Shown here one piece after another: positions 1 to 6,048 of a DNA stretch of 6,790 bases. The stretch is from Actinomycetota bacterium. Its GTDB lineage: Bacteria > Actinomycetota > Humimicrobiia > Humimicrobiales > Humimicrobiaceae. Position numbers and translations under genes: made by a program. The DNA lies in contig JAHIPJ010000126.1 of the NCBI GenBank assembly GCA_018894445.1, positions 1-6,790 of the forward strand. Direction: 5' to 3'. The notes beneath the pieces were generated by a model. The model searched no databases and had not been told where the DNA came from. It saw nothing but the letters and a program-made list of their open reading frames with translations. The number at the start of each line of letters is the position of its first letter. Position 1 is the first letter of the stretch.

Positions 1-1184
1 CCTAAAGTAGTAAAAGTAACGGTACTAAAATACAAACAATTTTTTAACTGTTCCCATGATATATCTTTTAATCTAATTAATAAATCACCATATCGGACTC
101 CTAAAAATAATTCTTTTAAGATATTACATTTTGGTATAGTATCTAACTGTGGATTAGCATCAATACCAAAATTCATAAAAACAAAAGCAAAAATAATAAT
201 TATTGCTATTGCAGAAACTATAACTCTTTCTGGTTTCTCTCCGTAACCATAAATTGCATTTAAAAAACAAGACCAAAGCCATTTATGCAAAGTATTAAAA
301 TGACAACTACCTTTCCTTTCCATATCTTTTTCTTTTTTAAAAGCCCAGCTTTCGTCATCATATCTTCCAATACTATGGAAATTATTCTTAAGGAGAAGAA
401 AAACCTCTCGGGCTTGAGAAAACTCTTTTCTTTTTTCTTGGAGAATATGATTCTCGATTTGTTTTTTTTGGGCTTTAGTATTTCCCAGTAAGGAATCGGT
501 AAAGACAATTAATACTCCATTATCTAAATCTAAGTCTAAAAAGACATTTTCTAAGAAAGTGTGTTTAAAGAAGATAATTCCGCCCCCTCTTACTTTAAGA
601 TTTAACTTATTTCCAGGAGAGAAAATAACATTACCAAAGTCAGCATCTCCCTCGAAGGTTGCACCCATAAAGTTATTTAACAACAGAAATTTTACCTTTC
701 TAAAATCAGCATCTCCTTTGAAAGTTGCCTCCTCAAAGTAAGCAGCTCCTTCGAAGGTTGCACCCCAAAAATTAGCAGCTCCTTCGAAGGTTGCTTCCCT
801 AAAGTCAGCATATCCCTGGAAGTCTGCTCCTATAAATCTAACATCTCCCTTGAAGGTTGCCCCAAAAAAGAGAGAACATCCAATAAAAGCCGCCGCTAGA
901 AAGGCAACATCTCCCTGAAAGATTGCTCCCAAAAAGCTGGTATAGTCAGTTTTAAAAACGGTATTGTTAAATTCTATATATCCGATAAAAATAAAATCTC
1001 TAAAGATATAATCTTTATCTTCTTCTTTGATTTCCTGTATATATTCTTTTAGTGCCTTCTCGAATTCTTTTTCAGTCTTTTCCTCTGCACTTGCATGAAA
1101 AATACAGTACTTTGTTTCTTTATGAATTGGTCTGCCACAATCTTTAATTAGACAAACATTCGATTCAACTTTTTCTTTATTCAA
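1..1184 (-). CDS. Zinc-ribbon / pentapeptide-repeat / potassium-channel-like membrane protein (3' end cut by window edge)
   Basis: The frame is open over 394 complete codons from a TTG at 1184-1182 to the window edge. An in-frame TAA lies three codons upstream, and AAAGGAGT precedes the TTG, so TTG is the best start. Residues 11-30 have C11, C16, C27 and H30, a probable zinc ribbon. Residues 35-58 are charged and helical. Residues about 85-185 are pentapeptide-type repeats (units such as ATFEGAANF) in an 11-residue period with Phe spacing of 6 and 5, expected to form a right-handed beta-helix. Residues 236-265 look coiled-coil. Residues 321-340 are a transmembrane helix. The frame leaves the window at STVTFTTLG, which matches the pore helix and start of the TxGYGD selectivity filter of two-TM potassium channels. 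I infer a membrane channel with a cytoplasmic repeat domain. Ion selectivity is unproven because the filter and second helix lie outside. Confidence 0.85.
   Translation of the reverse strand, partial: MNKEKVESNVCLIKDCGRPIHKETKYCIFHASAEEKTEKEFEKALKEYIQEIKEEDKDYIFRDFIFIGYIEFNNTVFKTDYTSFLGAIFQGDVAFLAAAFIGCSLFFGATFKGDVRFIGADFQGYADFREATFEGAANFWGATFEGAAYFEEATFKGDADFRKVKFLLLNNFMGATFEGDADFGNVIFSPGNKLNLKVRGGGIIFFKHTFLENVFLDLDLDNGVLIVFTDSLLGNTKAQKKQIENHILQEKRKEFSQAREVFLLLKNNFHSIGRYDDESWAFKKEKDMERKGSCHFNTLHKWLWSCFLNAIYGYGEKPERVIVSAIAIIIIFAFVFMNFGIDANPQLDTIPKCNILKELFLGVRYGDLLIRLKDISWEQLKNCLYFSTVTFTTL
643..930 (-). repeat. 33-bp tandem repeat coding for the pentapeptide domain
   Basis: On the plus strand, versions of GCAGCTCCTTCGAAGGTTGC begin at 643, 709, 742, 775, 808, 841 and 907, all in register with a 33-bp period. 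The 21 bases at 741-761 and 774-794 are identical. The period equals 11 codons, so the DNA repeat reflects the protein repeat. The near-identity of some units suggests recent unit duplication. Confidence 0.85.
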
Positions 1185-1205
1185 AATTATTTATTACTCC
1201 TTTCT

Positions 1206-1292
1206 TTAGAAGAAATAATTTATAGTACTTATTAATCGTTTGAGAGTAGTTTTTCCTCCCCTACCCTTTTGGTTAATTAGGGCTATAGTTTG
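1206..1292 (-). pseudogene. ParA-type ATPase N-terminal fragment, copy 1
   Basis: Read on the minus strand from 1292, this encodes QTIALINQKGRGGKTTLK followed by unrelated residues and a TAA at 1208-1206. ParA/Soj ATPases begin with a stretch like M-x-T-I-x-L-I-N-Q-K-G-G-V-G-K-T-T, so this is the deviant Walker A region with KGR in place of KGG. No start codon is present and a stop lies just upstream, so it is a broken piece. It overlaps the last codons of the two-TM gene in another frame and sits directly before the pentapeptide gene's ribosome binding site. Its first 54 bp match 2023-2076 at about 45 of 54 positions. Confidence 0.7.
1239..1292. repeat. 54-bp diverged direct repeat, copy 1
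   Basis: This pairs with 2023-2076 without gaps, with about 45 of 54 bases identical. The longest shared block is CCCTTTTGGTT. The two copies are 784 bp apart and bracket the two-TM gene. Both derive from the 5' end of a parA-like gene. Confidence 0.75.
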
Positions 1293-1921
1293 TAATTATC
1301 AGAATCTTCTTTTGGTTTTGGATATTTTTCATCGATTTCTTTTATTTCTTGTTCTGATTTAAACATAAGTAATAATTTTTTGTGAATTCCATCTTTTACA
1401 GTTATTTGATAAAGTGCTATTGCTAACTGAAAAGCCATTTTATTCCCTCTTTTTGCTAACTCAATTTGGGAGTTTATTTTTTCAAAATCCCACATAATAT
1501 AAAAAATCTCATTGAAAGGTTCATTGGCAGCCAGCATAAGAAATTCTTTATCTTGTTTTAAGAGATTCCAATATTTTAAATCAATCTCAGGTGGTATATG
1601 TACTTTATCTTCTTTTGGAATATTATCTTGTTTCTGGAACAAGTCCCAAAGGTATACATTTCTATAAATACTATCCGCGTCTTGTTCTAAAAGTTTTAAT
1701 GATATTTTTTTTAATCTTTGTGTTTTAGTTAAGTCGTCAAATCCTCTTTTTATTAAATCTGCAGTGAATCCAAGTATGACACCAAGCATTACACCTAGTA
1801 CAATATAAGATATTTCTTGATTATTAATGTCAATGAATTTTGTGAGAACAACAATTATTATTAAGATAAGTATTGCAGGCATCGAAAAAGTTTTTAATAT
1901 TTCTAAGATCCAATATTTCAT
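1283..1921 (-). CDS. Two-TM membrane protein of unknown function, 212 aa
   Basis: I do not recognise a family. With the ATG at 1921-1919, residues about 12-30 and 37-56 form two hydrophobic helices joined by a short polar turn. A basic stretch follows (KRG, KTQRLKK, about 58-72), and then a helical, probably cytoplasmic domain of about 140 residues. No catalytic motif is evident. The C-terminus is charged (DEKYPKPKEDSD). I prefer this start over the ATG six codons upstream at 1939, because TGGAGAAAAA lies directly before 1921 and nothing resembling a binding site lies before 1939. The gene lies between two 54-bp ParA-derived direct repeats, and its stop codon falls inside one of them. This suggests it arrived or was rearranged as a unit. 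A membrane effector or sensor role is only a guess. Confidence 0.8.
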   Translation of the reverse strand: MKYWILEILKTFSMPAILILIIIVVLTKFIDINNQEISYIVLGVMLGVILGFTADLIKRGFDDLTKTQRLKKISLKLLEQDADSIYRNVYLWDLFQKQDNIPKEDKVHIPPEIDLKYWNLLKQDKEFLMLAANEPFNEIFYIMWDFEKINSQIELAKRGNKMAFQLAIALYQITVKDGIHKKLLLMFKSEQEIKEIDEKYPKPKEDSDNYKL

Positions 1922-1951
1922 TTTTTCTCCATATAACATTGGGTTTATTTA

Positions 1952-1967
1952 TACTAATAAAATTACA
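1952..1967 (-). promoter_or_regulatory. Shared 16-nt upstream element, copy 1 (possible promoter region)
   Basis: The minus strand reads TGTAATTTTATTAGTA, ending 30 nt before the two-TM start codon. It continues into TATAAAT, a plausible -10 element. The same 16 bases end 33 nt before the HNH start codon (5447-5462). No convincing -35 box is seen, so the promoter assignment is weak. Confidence 0.35.
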
Positions 1968-1998
1968 AAAAAAGATTTTCCTTTCATAATTTAGGCTT

Positions 1999-2079
1999 TC
2001 AATTAACAAATTTTTTTAACCATTTAAGAGCAGTTTTACCTACCCTGCCCTTTTGGTTGATTAAGGTTATTGTTTGCAT
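1999..2079 (-). pseudogene. ParA-type ATPase N-terminal fragment, copy 2 (26-codon open frame)
   Basis: The frame runs ATG (2079-2077) to TGA (2001-1999) and encodes MQTITLINQKGRVGKTALK plus seven more residues. The first 18 residues match the ParA/Soj start with its deviant Walker A box, apart from KGR for KGG and TA for TT. A full ParA is about 250 residues, so only the nucleotide-binding loop remains and the peptide cannot be a working ATPase. No good ribosome binding site precedes the ATG. It lies 34 bp after the methyltransferase stop and 77 bp before the two-TM start. I treat it as a decayed remnant. A short translated leader peptide cannot be excluded. Confidence 0.65.
2023..2076. repeat. 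54-bp diverged direct repeat, copy 2
   Basis: This is the partner of 1239-1292, ungapped and about 45 of 54 identical. It corresponds to codons 2-19 of the ParA-like fragment. Confidence 0.75.
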
Positions 2080-2113
2080 GGATAAAACTTTCTAAGATAT
2101 TTTATTATCTCTA

Positions 2114-3754
2114 TTATAATAATTTTCCTTGTTCACCTTTGTTATAAATATGTCTTTTGGTCTTCTTAAAAGTTATATCGCTAATAGCTACTTTAGGAGG
2201 ACGTTCAATATTTTTATTTTTATATAAAAGTTCCTCTATAGTTAATATTTGTATTTTTGGATAGTTTTTTCCCGACGGTGATTTGTAAAAACCACTTGAA
2301 ACAGCTTCTTTGATCATTGGCCTTGTCGGACTTTGTAATGTGATAAATATCCCTAATTCTGCATTTTCCCTTTCCACTACCCCCTTTAAGGCATCAATCA
2401 TCCCTCTATTAACATGGCCGCTTTTTACCTGAAGAATAATTTGTTTAGTTTTTTTCATATTTGGATCATCATGAAAGTAAATACATCCATCAATTCCCCT
2501 GTCTGCTCCCCTTTTCTTTTCAGATTCAAAAGGTCTGGCTCCTACCAATCCTAATACCCACCACTGGAATTGATAAGGATCTTGTTGTGCAAGTGCTTTA
2601 GCTCCCTCTAAATCTACCGGTTCCCCAATTACTTCGTAATTAATACCATCACCAAATGTATCTTCTAATCGAAGTTTCATTAATGATATAGCTAAATGTG
2701 TGATATCAATTCCGATCCATTTTCTTTCTAATTTCTCTGCAACAGTTATAGTTGTTCCACATCCACAAAAAGGATCTAATACAACATCCCCTTTATTGCT
2801 ACTTGCTTTAATTATTCTTTCAAGTAATGCTTCGGGCTTCTGGGTGGGGTAGCCAAGTCGTTCAGTTGCTCCTCCTCGTAGTGAAAGAATGTCACTCCAA
2901 ATAGACTGAAGTGGAATTCCAGGCAATTCATCTAAAAAGATGATTCTGCAACGCTTAATAGGCTTTCCGTCTCTACCTAACTTTATTCTTCCATGACTAT
3001 TAGGAACTTCGGTTTCTGGAGCCTTCCAAAGTTCCATCATCTTTTCATAACTTGTTCTCCATCGTGCCTTCGTTCCCATAAAATCATATTCGGTCATGCT
3101 CTTACGCGGATCTAGCATATTCTCAGATTTATAATAACGGTCTGATGGCAAAAGGTGCCACTCAGCATCAAGGTACTCAGATGAATATGGAGTATATTGA
3201 AGATTCCAGTTATATATATCAGTTTTAGAATAAAAAAATAGAATATCGTGGATTTTCCCACATTTACGAGGGTCTTTATGCGCACTAGCTCGTTTCCAAA
3301 CTATTTCATTTCTAAAATTATTTGCTCCAAACACCGCGTCCAATAAAAGTTTTAGATAATGACTTGCTGTCGGATCACAGTGCAAATATATTGACCCAGT
3401 ATTTTTTAAAATCCGTCTTAATTCAAAAATTCTTATTGCCATCATTACTAGATATGCCATCATATCATTTTCACCTAGAAAACATCTTAAGGCTTTTATC
3501 AAAGATGCTATTCTATTAGGTAACCGTTCTACTATTTCTGAATATGTTTTTTCTGCTTTTATATCCCAATGCCATGTATCTTCAAATGCTTCTATTTGAG
3601 CATGTGATTGTGTTCCGTTTTTTTCACCAAAAAGAACATTGTAATTTTTATTACTATTAAAGGGCGGGTCAAGATAAATTAAGTCAATAGTGTCATCTTT
3701 AATATGTTCTCTTAAGATTTCTAGATTGTCTCCATAATAGAGAGTGTTTTCCAT
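2114..3754 (-). CDS. Beta-class DNA methyltransferase fused to an Mrr-like PD-(D/E)xK nuclease domain
   Basis: This 546-residue protein should transfer a methyl group from S-adenosylmethionine to an exocyclic amino group in DNA (N6-adenine or N4-cytosine). The catalytic motif YLDPPF is at 27-32, motif X ([14 protein letters not shown]) at 302-315, the SAM-binding motif DPFCGCGTT at 327-335, and motif III (WIGIDIT) at 346-352. The order IV before X-I defines the beta class, and residues about 155-300 should hold target recognition. The C-terminal part (about 390-512) looks like an Mrr-type restriction fold: GADRGIDG with D422, then LQVK with Q442 and K444 in a D-(x)n-QxK arrangement, then [16 protein letters not shown]. 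The chain may therefore both modify and cut DNA, or the nuclease fold may only bind DNA. GGA precedes the ATG. It starts 34 bp after the small membrane-protein gene and is probably in the same operon. Confidence 0.9.
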   Translation of the reverse strand: MENTLYYGDNLEILREHIKDDTIDLIYLDPPFNSNKNYNVLFGEKNGTQSHAQIEAFEDTWHWDIKAEKTYSEIVERLPNRIASLIKALRCFLGENDMMAYLVMMAIRIFELRRILKNTGSIYLHCDPTASHYLKLLLDAVFGANNFRNEIVWKRASAHKDPRKCGKIHDILFFYSKTDIYNWNLQYTPYSSEYLDAEWHLLPSDRYYKSENMLDPRKSMTEYDFMGTKARWRTSYEKMMELWKAPETEVPNSHGRIKLGRDGKPIKRCRIIFLDELPGIPLQSIWSDILSLRGGATERLGYPTQKPEALLERIIKASSNKGDVVLDPFCGCGTTITVAEKLERKWIGIDITHLAISLMKLRLEDTFGDGINYEVIGEPVDLEGAKALAQQDPYQFQWWVLGLVGARPFESEKKRGADRGIDGCIYFHDDPNMKKTKQIILQVKSGHVNRGMIDALKGVVERENAELGIFITLQSPTRPMIKEAVSSGFYKSPSGKNYPKIQILTIEELLYKNKNIERPPKVAISDITFKKTKRHIYNKGEQGKLL

Positions 3755-3788
3755 TTTATTTTTTCCTTTTATAAATAAATTTAAACTA

Positions 3789-4379
3789 TTAAAAAGGCTT
3801 GTTTTTATATCTTTCGGGATAATGGGTTTTAATATAAGATAAATATTTTATTCCTGAAGGGGTTATTTTAAGAATTTTCTCATTATTTGTTTTATTCGCG
3901 TTTAATATTTCAATAAATTTATTAATTTCTAAAAAGTCAAGATATTGATTGTATGGTTTTTTTGTTTTTGGTTTTCTGCCTAAATGCTTGAAATAAAACT
4001 TAATAAATATAAAATTGTACTTTTCGCTTTTATCTGGTTTTTTATCTAAGTGGTCAAGTAAGTTAATTTGAGTTCCATAAATTATATTAAAACTTCTTTC
4101 GTAAAAATAATCTTCATAAAGTTTAAGAATCTCATGATAGGCGTTTTCAGGATCATCTTTCATCATTTGAATTAAAGGATTTTTATTATTATTTTCTATA
4201 ATAACTTTTTCTTGCTTTGGAGGTGTAGCTTCAACAGAAAGGTTCCCAATTTTACCTCTAATAAGACGACTTAAAAAATCGCTAATTTGTTTTTTAAATA
4301 AAAATATTGGAATTATTGCAACTAAAGGCCAATTCAATACAACCCGTAAACATTGCAATATAATTTCCTCTATTTTCAT
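3789..4379 (-). CDS. Small membrane-anchored protein of unknown function, 196 aa
   Basis: I cannot assign a family. Residues about 14-30 are one hydrophobic helix near the N-terminus, followed by basic residues (KK, R38, RGK), which suggests the rest is cytoplasmic. Residues 50-66 form a polar, Asn-rich linker. Residues 75-115 are helical and include [18 protein letters not shown]. Residues 145-186 ([14 protein letters not shown], then [15 protein letters not shown]) resemble the end of a winged-helix domain, with the TPxGxxYL pattern typical of such folds. The ATG at 4379 has only a weak purine-rich site (AGAGAAAG) before it. The gene ends 34 bp before the methyltransferase-nuclease gene, so the two are likely co-transcribed. 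A membrane-tethered partner or sensor for that enzyme is an inference from position only. Confidence 0.8.
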   Translation of the reverse strand: MKIEEIILQCLRVVLNWPLVAIIPIFLFKKQISDFLSRLIRGKIGNLSVEATPPKQEKVIIENNNKNPLIQMMKDDPENAYHEILKLYEDYFYERSFNIIYGTQINLLDHLDKKPDKSEKYNFIFIKFYFKHLGRKPKTKKPYNQYLDFLEINKFIEILNANKTNNEKILKITPSGIKYLSYIKTHYPERYKNKPF

Positions 4380-4396
4380 ATCTTTCTCTTTTAAAC

Positions 4397-4525
4397 TTAT
4401 ATTTTTTGGAAAAGCTTTTTATATTCATTATACGACAAATCTTTTAAAAATATTTCTTTTCCAAAGAAAAAAGCTCTTAAGTAAAAGGCCAAAGGGCTGG
4501 TTATTGTCTGGCTATCCAGGCTGTC
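4397..4525 (-). pseudogene. C-terminal fragment of an unidentified protein, copy 1
   Basis: From 4525 the minus strand reads DSLDSQTITSPLAFYLRAF, then FFGKEIFLKDLSYNEYKK, ending LFQKI and TAA at 4399-4397. The frame has the composition of a real protein and a TGA directly upstream, so this is the tail of a lost gene. A transposase or other mobile-element protein is possible, but I do not recognise the family. A related fragment with FLKDLSYKEYRKI lies at 5658-5760, so the pair brackets the HNH gene. Confidence 0.5.
4422..4451. repeat. 30-bp direct repeat, copy 1
   Basis: The 30 bases match 5671-5700 with one mismatch (base 6 of the repeat) and share the core ATACGACAAATCTTTTAAAA. The two copies are 1249 bp apart and bracket the HNH gene. 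On the minus strand both encode FLKDLSY(N/K)EY in the same frame, so the repeat is part of a longer diverged duplication. Confidence 0.85.
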
Positions 4526-4552
4526 TCATAAAAACCACTTGTTATCTTAAAA

Positions 4553-4615
4553 TTATTTTTTCACACTAATGCCGAAATCAGCCGCATAGCATTCCGCATT
4601 GGCTTGATTAATTTG
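4553..4615 (-). other. In-frame coding-like extension past the HNH amber stop
   Basis: Directly after the TAG (4618-4616) that ends the HNH frame, the same frame continues for 20 sense codons to TAA at 4555-4553, including NAECYAADFGISVKK. It uses C/G-ending codons (GCC, GCG, TGC, GGC) like the HNH gene and unlike the AT-rich spacer beyond. It is either the original C-terminus cut off by a nonsense mutation, a read-through tail, or chance. Confidence 0.4.
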
Positions 4616-5413
4616 CTATATTTTCTCTCCACGCCATCGTTTTAGCCAATTTTCCCAATTGAATTCATTATCATGTCCAGCGAGTGCTCTGACCATATCT
4701 TCGATCATGTGTTCTGTATCCTCTAAAACACTACCGCTACAAATAACATTTACGATTGTACCTCCTGGACCATATGGCTCAAGTATGGCTCGGTGCCATT
4801 GAAATCTTGATGCAATAACATCGGAAAAATATTCTTGTGGATTTTGATTATCAAATTGCTTCTGAGAATAGTAACTCGCTAGAGCAACTAAAATACCTTT
4901 TAAAGAATCTATGCAGTCATAGTTTACCTGAACCATAGTGGCTGTGACACCAGTATCCCACTTTGGCTGCGCCTGACGAAGTAAAGCTGCTATGAAGTAT
5001 GGTAGAGAATTGATATATTTCAATAGTGGTTCTTTGAGCTCTGTATGCTTTATTGGCATTTCTATGACTGTTTCTACTTGCTCACTTAGGGTTTCTTTTC
5101 CAACTTGTATTTTTACTGCTGCTTCATCGGCTAGATTTCTACGTAGTTTTACTCTCTTTAACCACTCATCCCGATACTTAATAACTAAAGGAGTATTTAG
5201 TATACGTCCAAATCCGCCTTTTATTTGGGTCTTGTTATGACACTCAAGACAAAGAACCGAGAGGTTTTCAAATGTGTTATTATTTGGATTCTCGTCAATA
5301 TGATGTATTTGTAACGTCTTTCCTCTTTCTCCACATACACAGCATGTGGTCTCGGATGCAAATAATACCTCTGCTGCAAGATCGCTTGGTATTGATGTAC
5401 GAATTTTTACCAT
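4616..5413 (-). CDS. HNH endonuclease domain protein, 265 aa
   Basis: The N-terminal part is a zinc-supported HNH nuclease of the beta-beta-alpha-metal type. C24 and C27 form the first CxxC, H37 and H38 (LQIHHIDENPNNN) carry the catalytic His, N50 lies in FENLSVLC, and C55 with C58-H59 (CLECH) closes the zinc site. It should cut DNA with a divalent metal. Residues about 75-120 form a charged helical linker (WLKRVKLRRNLADEAAV). Residues 130-265 are a separate helical domain I do not recognise, ending in a Trp-rich stretch (FNWENWLKRWRGEK). The ATG at 5413 has AAGGAAG directly upstream, supporting this start. Base composition is visibly richer in G and C than the adjacent membrane-protein gene, suggesting another origin. 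The frame continues with coding-like sequence after its TAG. Target and partner are unknown; a defence or mobile-element role is likely. Confidence 0.88.
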   Translation of the reverse strand: MVKIRTSIPSDLAAEVLFASETTCCVCGERGKTLQIHHIDENPNNNTFENLSVLCLECHNKTQIKGGFGRILNTPLVIKYRDEWLKRVKLRRNLADEAAVKIQVGKETLSEQVETVIEMPIKHTELKEPLLKYINSLPYFIAALLRQAQPKWDTGVTATMVQVNYDCIDSLKGILVALASYYSQKQFDNQNPQEYFSDVIASRFQWHRAILEPYGPGGTIVNVICSGSVLEDTEHMIEDMVRALAGHDNEFNWENWLKRWRGEKI

Positions 5414-5446
5414 AACTTCCTTAAAAATTTATCATAGATTTGTCTT

Positions 5447-5462
5447 TACTAATAAAATTACA
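5447..5462 (-). promoter_or_regulatory. Shared 16-nt upstream element, copy 2
   Basis: The minus strand reads TGTAATTTTATTAGTA, identical to 1967-1952, and ends 33 nt before the HNH start. A TATGAT that could serve as a -10 element lies between it and the ribosome binding site. The region is AT-rich, so some chance similarity is expected. Confidence 0.35.
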
Positions 5463-5537
5463 CTTATAGCTATTCCTAACAAAACAAACCTTAGATTTTA
5501 ATTTTTTAATTTTAAAAATAACGCAAGGCTTTTTATA

Positions 5538-5654
5538 TTAAAAACAGTTCTGTACTCTTAACTTTATTATCTTTATAATTAGCCATCCCTTATAAAGAGG
5601 ATTTTCTAACATATGTTTAATGGTCCTGTTGTGATATTTACGTCTCTTACAGTA
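5538..5654 (-). pseudogene. Possible serine-recombinase fragment
   Basis: The minus-strand frame from 5654 to the TAA at 5540-5538 includes RRKYHNRTIKHMLENPLYKG, followed by W-L and unrelated residues. Large serine recombinases carry a stretch like T-I-x-x-x-L-x-N-P-x-Y-x-G at the end of their Recombinase domain, and TIKHMLENPLYKG fits this well. Only about 25 residues match, a stop lies directly upstream, and no catalytic serine domain is nearby. It would be a relic of an integrase. A chance match is possible in such a short frame. Confidence 0.35.
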
Positions 5655-5657
5655 TTA

Positions 5658-5760
5658 TGGAATTTTCCTGTATTCCTTATACGACAAATCTTTTAAAAAT
5701 CCTCTTTTTAAAAAAACTTATTTATAAAACCCCCTGCTCTTTTAATGCAAGGATTCCGGA
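5658..5760 (-). pseudogene. C-terminal fragment of an unidentified protein, copy 2
   Basis: The minus-strand frame includes FINKFFLK, then RGFLKDLSYKEYRKIP and TAA at 5657-5655. It aligns with copy 1 at 4397-4525 (RAFFFGKEIFLKDLSYNEYKKL) and ends at nearly the same place. The match is clearest at 5671-5700, where the DNA is almost identical. The upstream part is degraded. Confidence 0.4.
5671..5700. repeat. 30-bp direct repeat, copy 2
   Basis: This matches 4422-4451 at 29 of 30 bases. See that entry for coding context. Confidence 0.85.
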
Positions 5761-5775
5761 AAGTTTTATAGTATT

Positions 5776-5901
5776 TTATTTAATTGATATAGAATGTTTA
5801 TTTGGAAAATTATCTTCTACATCCTTCTCTGCTCTAGTGGTACTAAACTCACTTTTAGTCTCAAGGGTAAAGTAAATTGGAAATGGTAAACTAAAATGCA
5901 C
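5776..5901 (-). other. Short coding-like frame, possible gene remnant
   Basis: A 41-codon frame runs from GTG (5901-5899) to TAA (5778-5776) and reads on openly upstream of the GTG. It encodes a hydrophilic stretch (TLETKSEFSTTRAEKDVED). No good ribosome binding site is seen and I recognise no family. It may be the tail of a gene broken by the arriving insertion sequence, or chance. Confidence 0.2.
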
Positions 5902-6037
5902 CTTTTCCCTTTTAAATATTTGGGGCCAGGTCGTTAGTGTAAACTTTAGTGGGGTAGTTAGAAGAAAAAATATTATATATTATTAATACTTTCTTTTGTT
6001 AGCAATAAGACAAATAGCAAGAGAAGGATTGTAAAAA
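5902..6037. other. Left flank of the insertion sequence, end not resolved
   Basis: No gene is seen here. The left end of the element should lie in this stretch. GGGGCCAGGTCGTTAGTGTA (5932-5951) is a G+C-rich block in an AT-rich setting and could mark it. Without the right end in the window, terminal inverted repeats and target duplication cannot be matched. Confidence 0.3.
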
Positions 6038-6043
6038 TATAAT
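6038..6043 (+). promoter_or_regulatory. Candidate -10 box of the transposase promoter
   Basis: TATAAT is a perfect -10 match. The best -35 at 17-bp spacing is TAGCAA (6015-6020), which is poor. Transcription would begin near 6050, at the foot of the hairpin covering the ribosome binding site. Confidence 0.4.
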
Positions 6044-6048
6044 AAAAA

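Noticed and set aside
260..508. Minus-strand 82-codon ATG frame
   Set aside because: It lies in another frame inside the pentapeptide-channel gene, which is open without a break over the whole stretch. Its Lys/Phe-rich composition is that of an out-of-frame reading.
559..741. Plus-strand frame with repeated SASPSKVA-like units
   Set aside because: It is the antisense reading of the 33-bp repeats of the pentapeptide gene and has no ribosome binding site.
643..930. CRISPR-like regular repeats
   Set aside because: The 33-bp spacing is a coding repeat of 11 residues in an intact frame; there are no unique spacers between identical repeats.
1922..1939. ATG at 1939 as the start of the two-TM protein
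   Set aside because: There is no ribosome binding site before it, while TGGAGAAAAA precedes the ATG at 1921 at good spacing.
3322..3519. Plus-strand frame inside the methyltransferase gene
   Set aside because: It is antisense to a well-supported coding region with recognisable motifs.
4478..4520. Possible terminators (GGCC-AAAG-GGCT and CTGG-CTAT-CCAG)
   Set aside because: The stems are only 4 bp with no clear T-tract, and the stretch is explained by the coding remnant on the minus strand.
4992..5240. Plus-strand frame inside the HNH gene
   Set aside because: It is antisense to the HNH coding sequence and shows no family features.
5657..5875. Plus-strand 72-codon frame
   Set aside because: There is no ribosome binding site, the composition is not protein-like, and the opposite strand carries the better-supported remnants.
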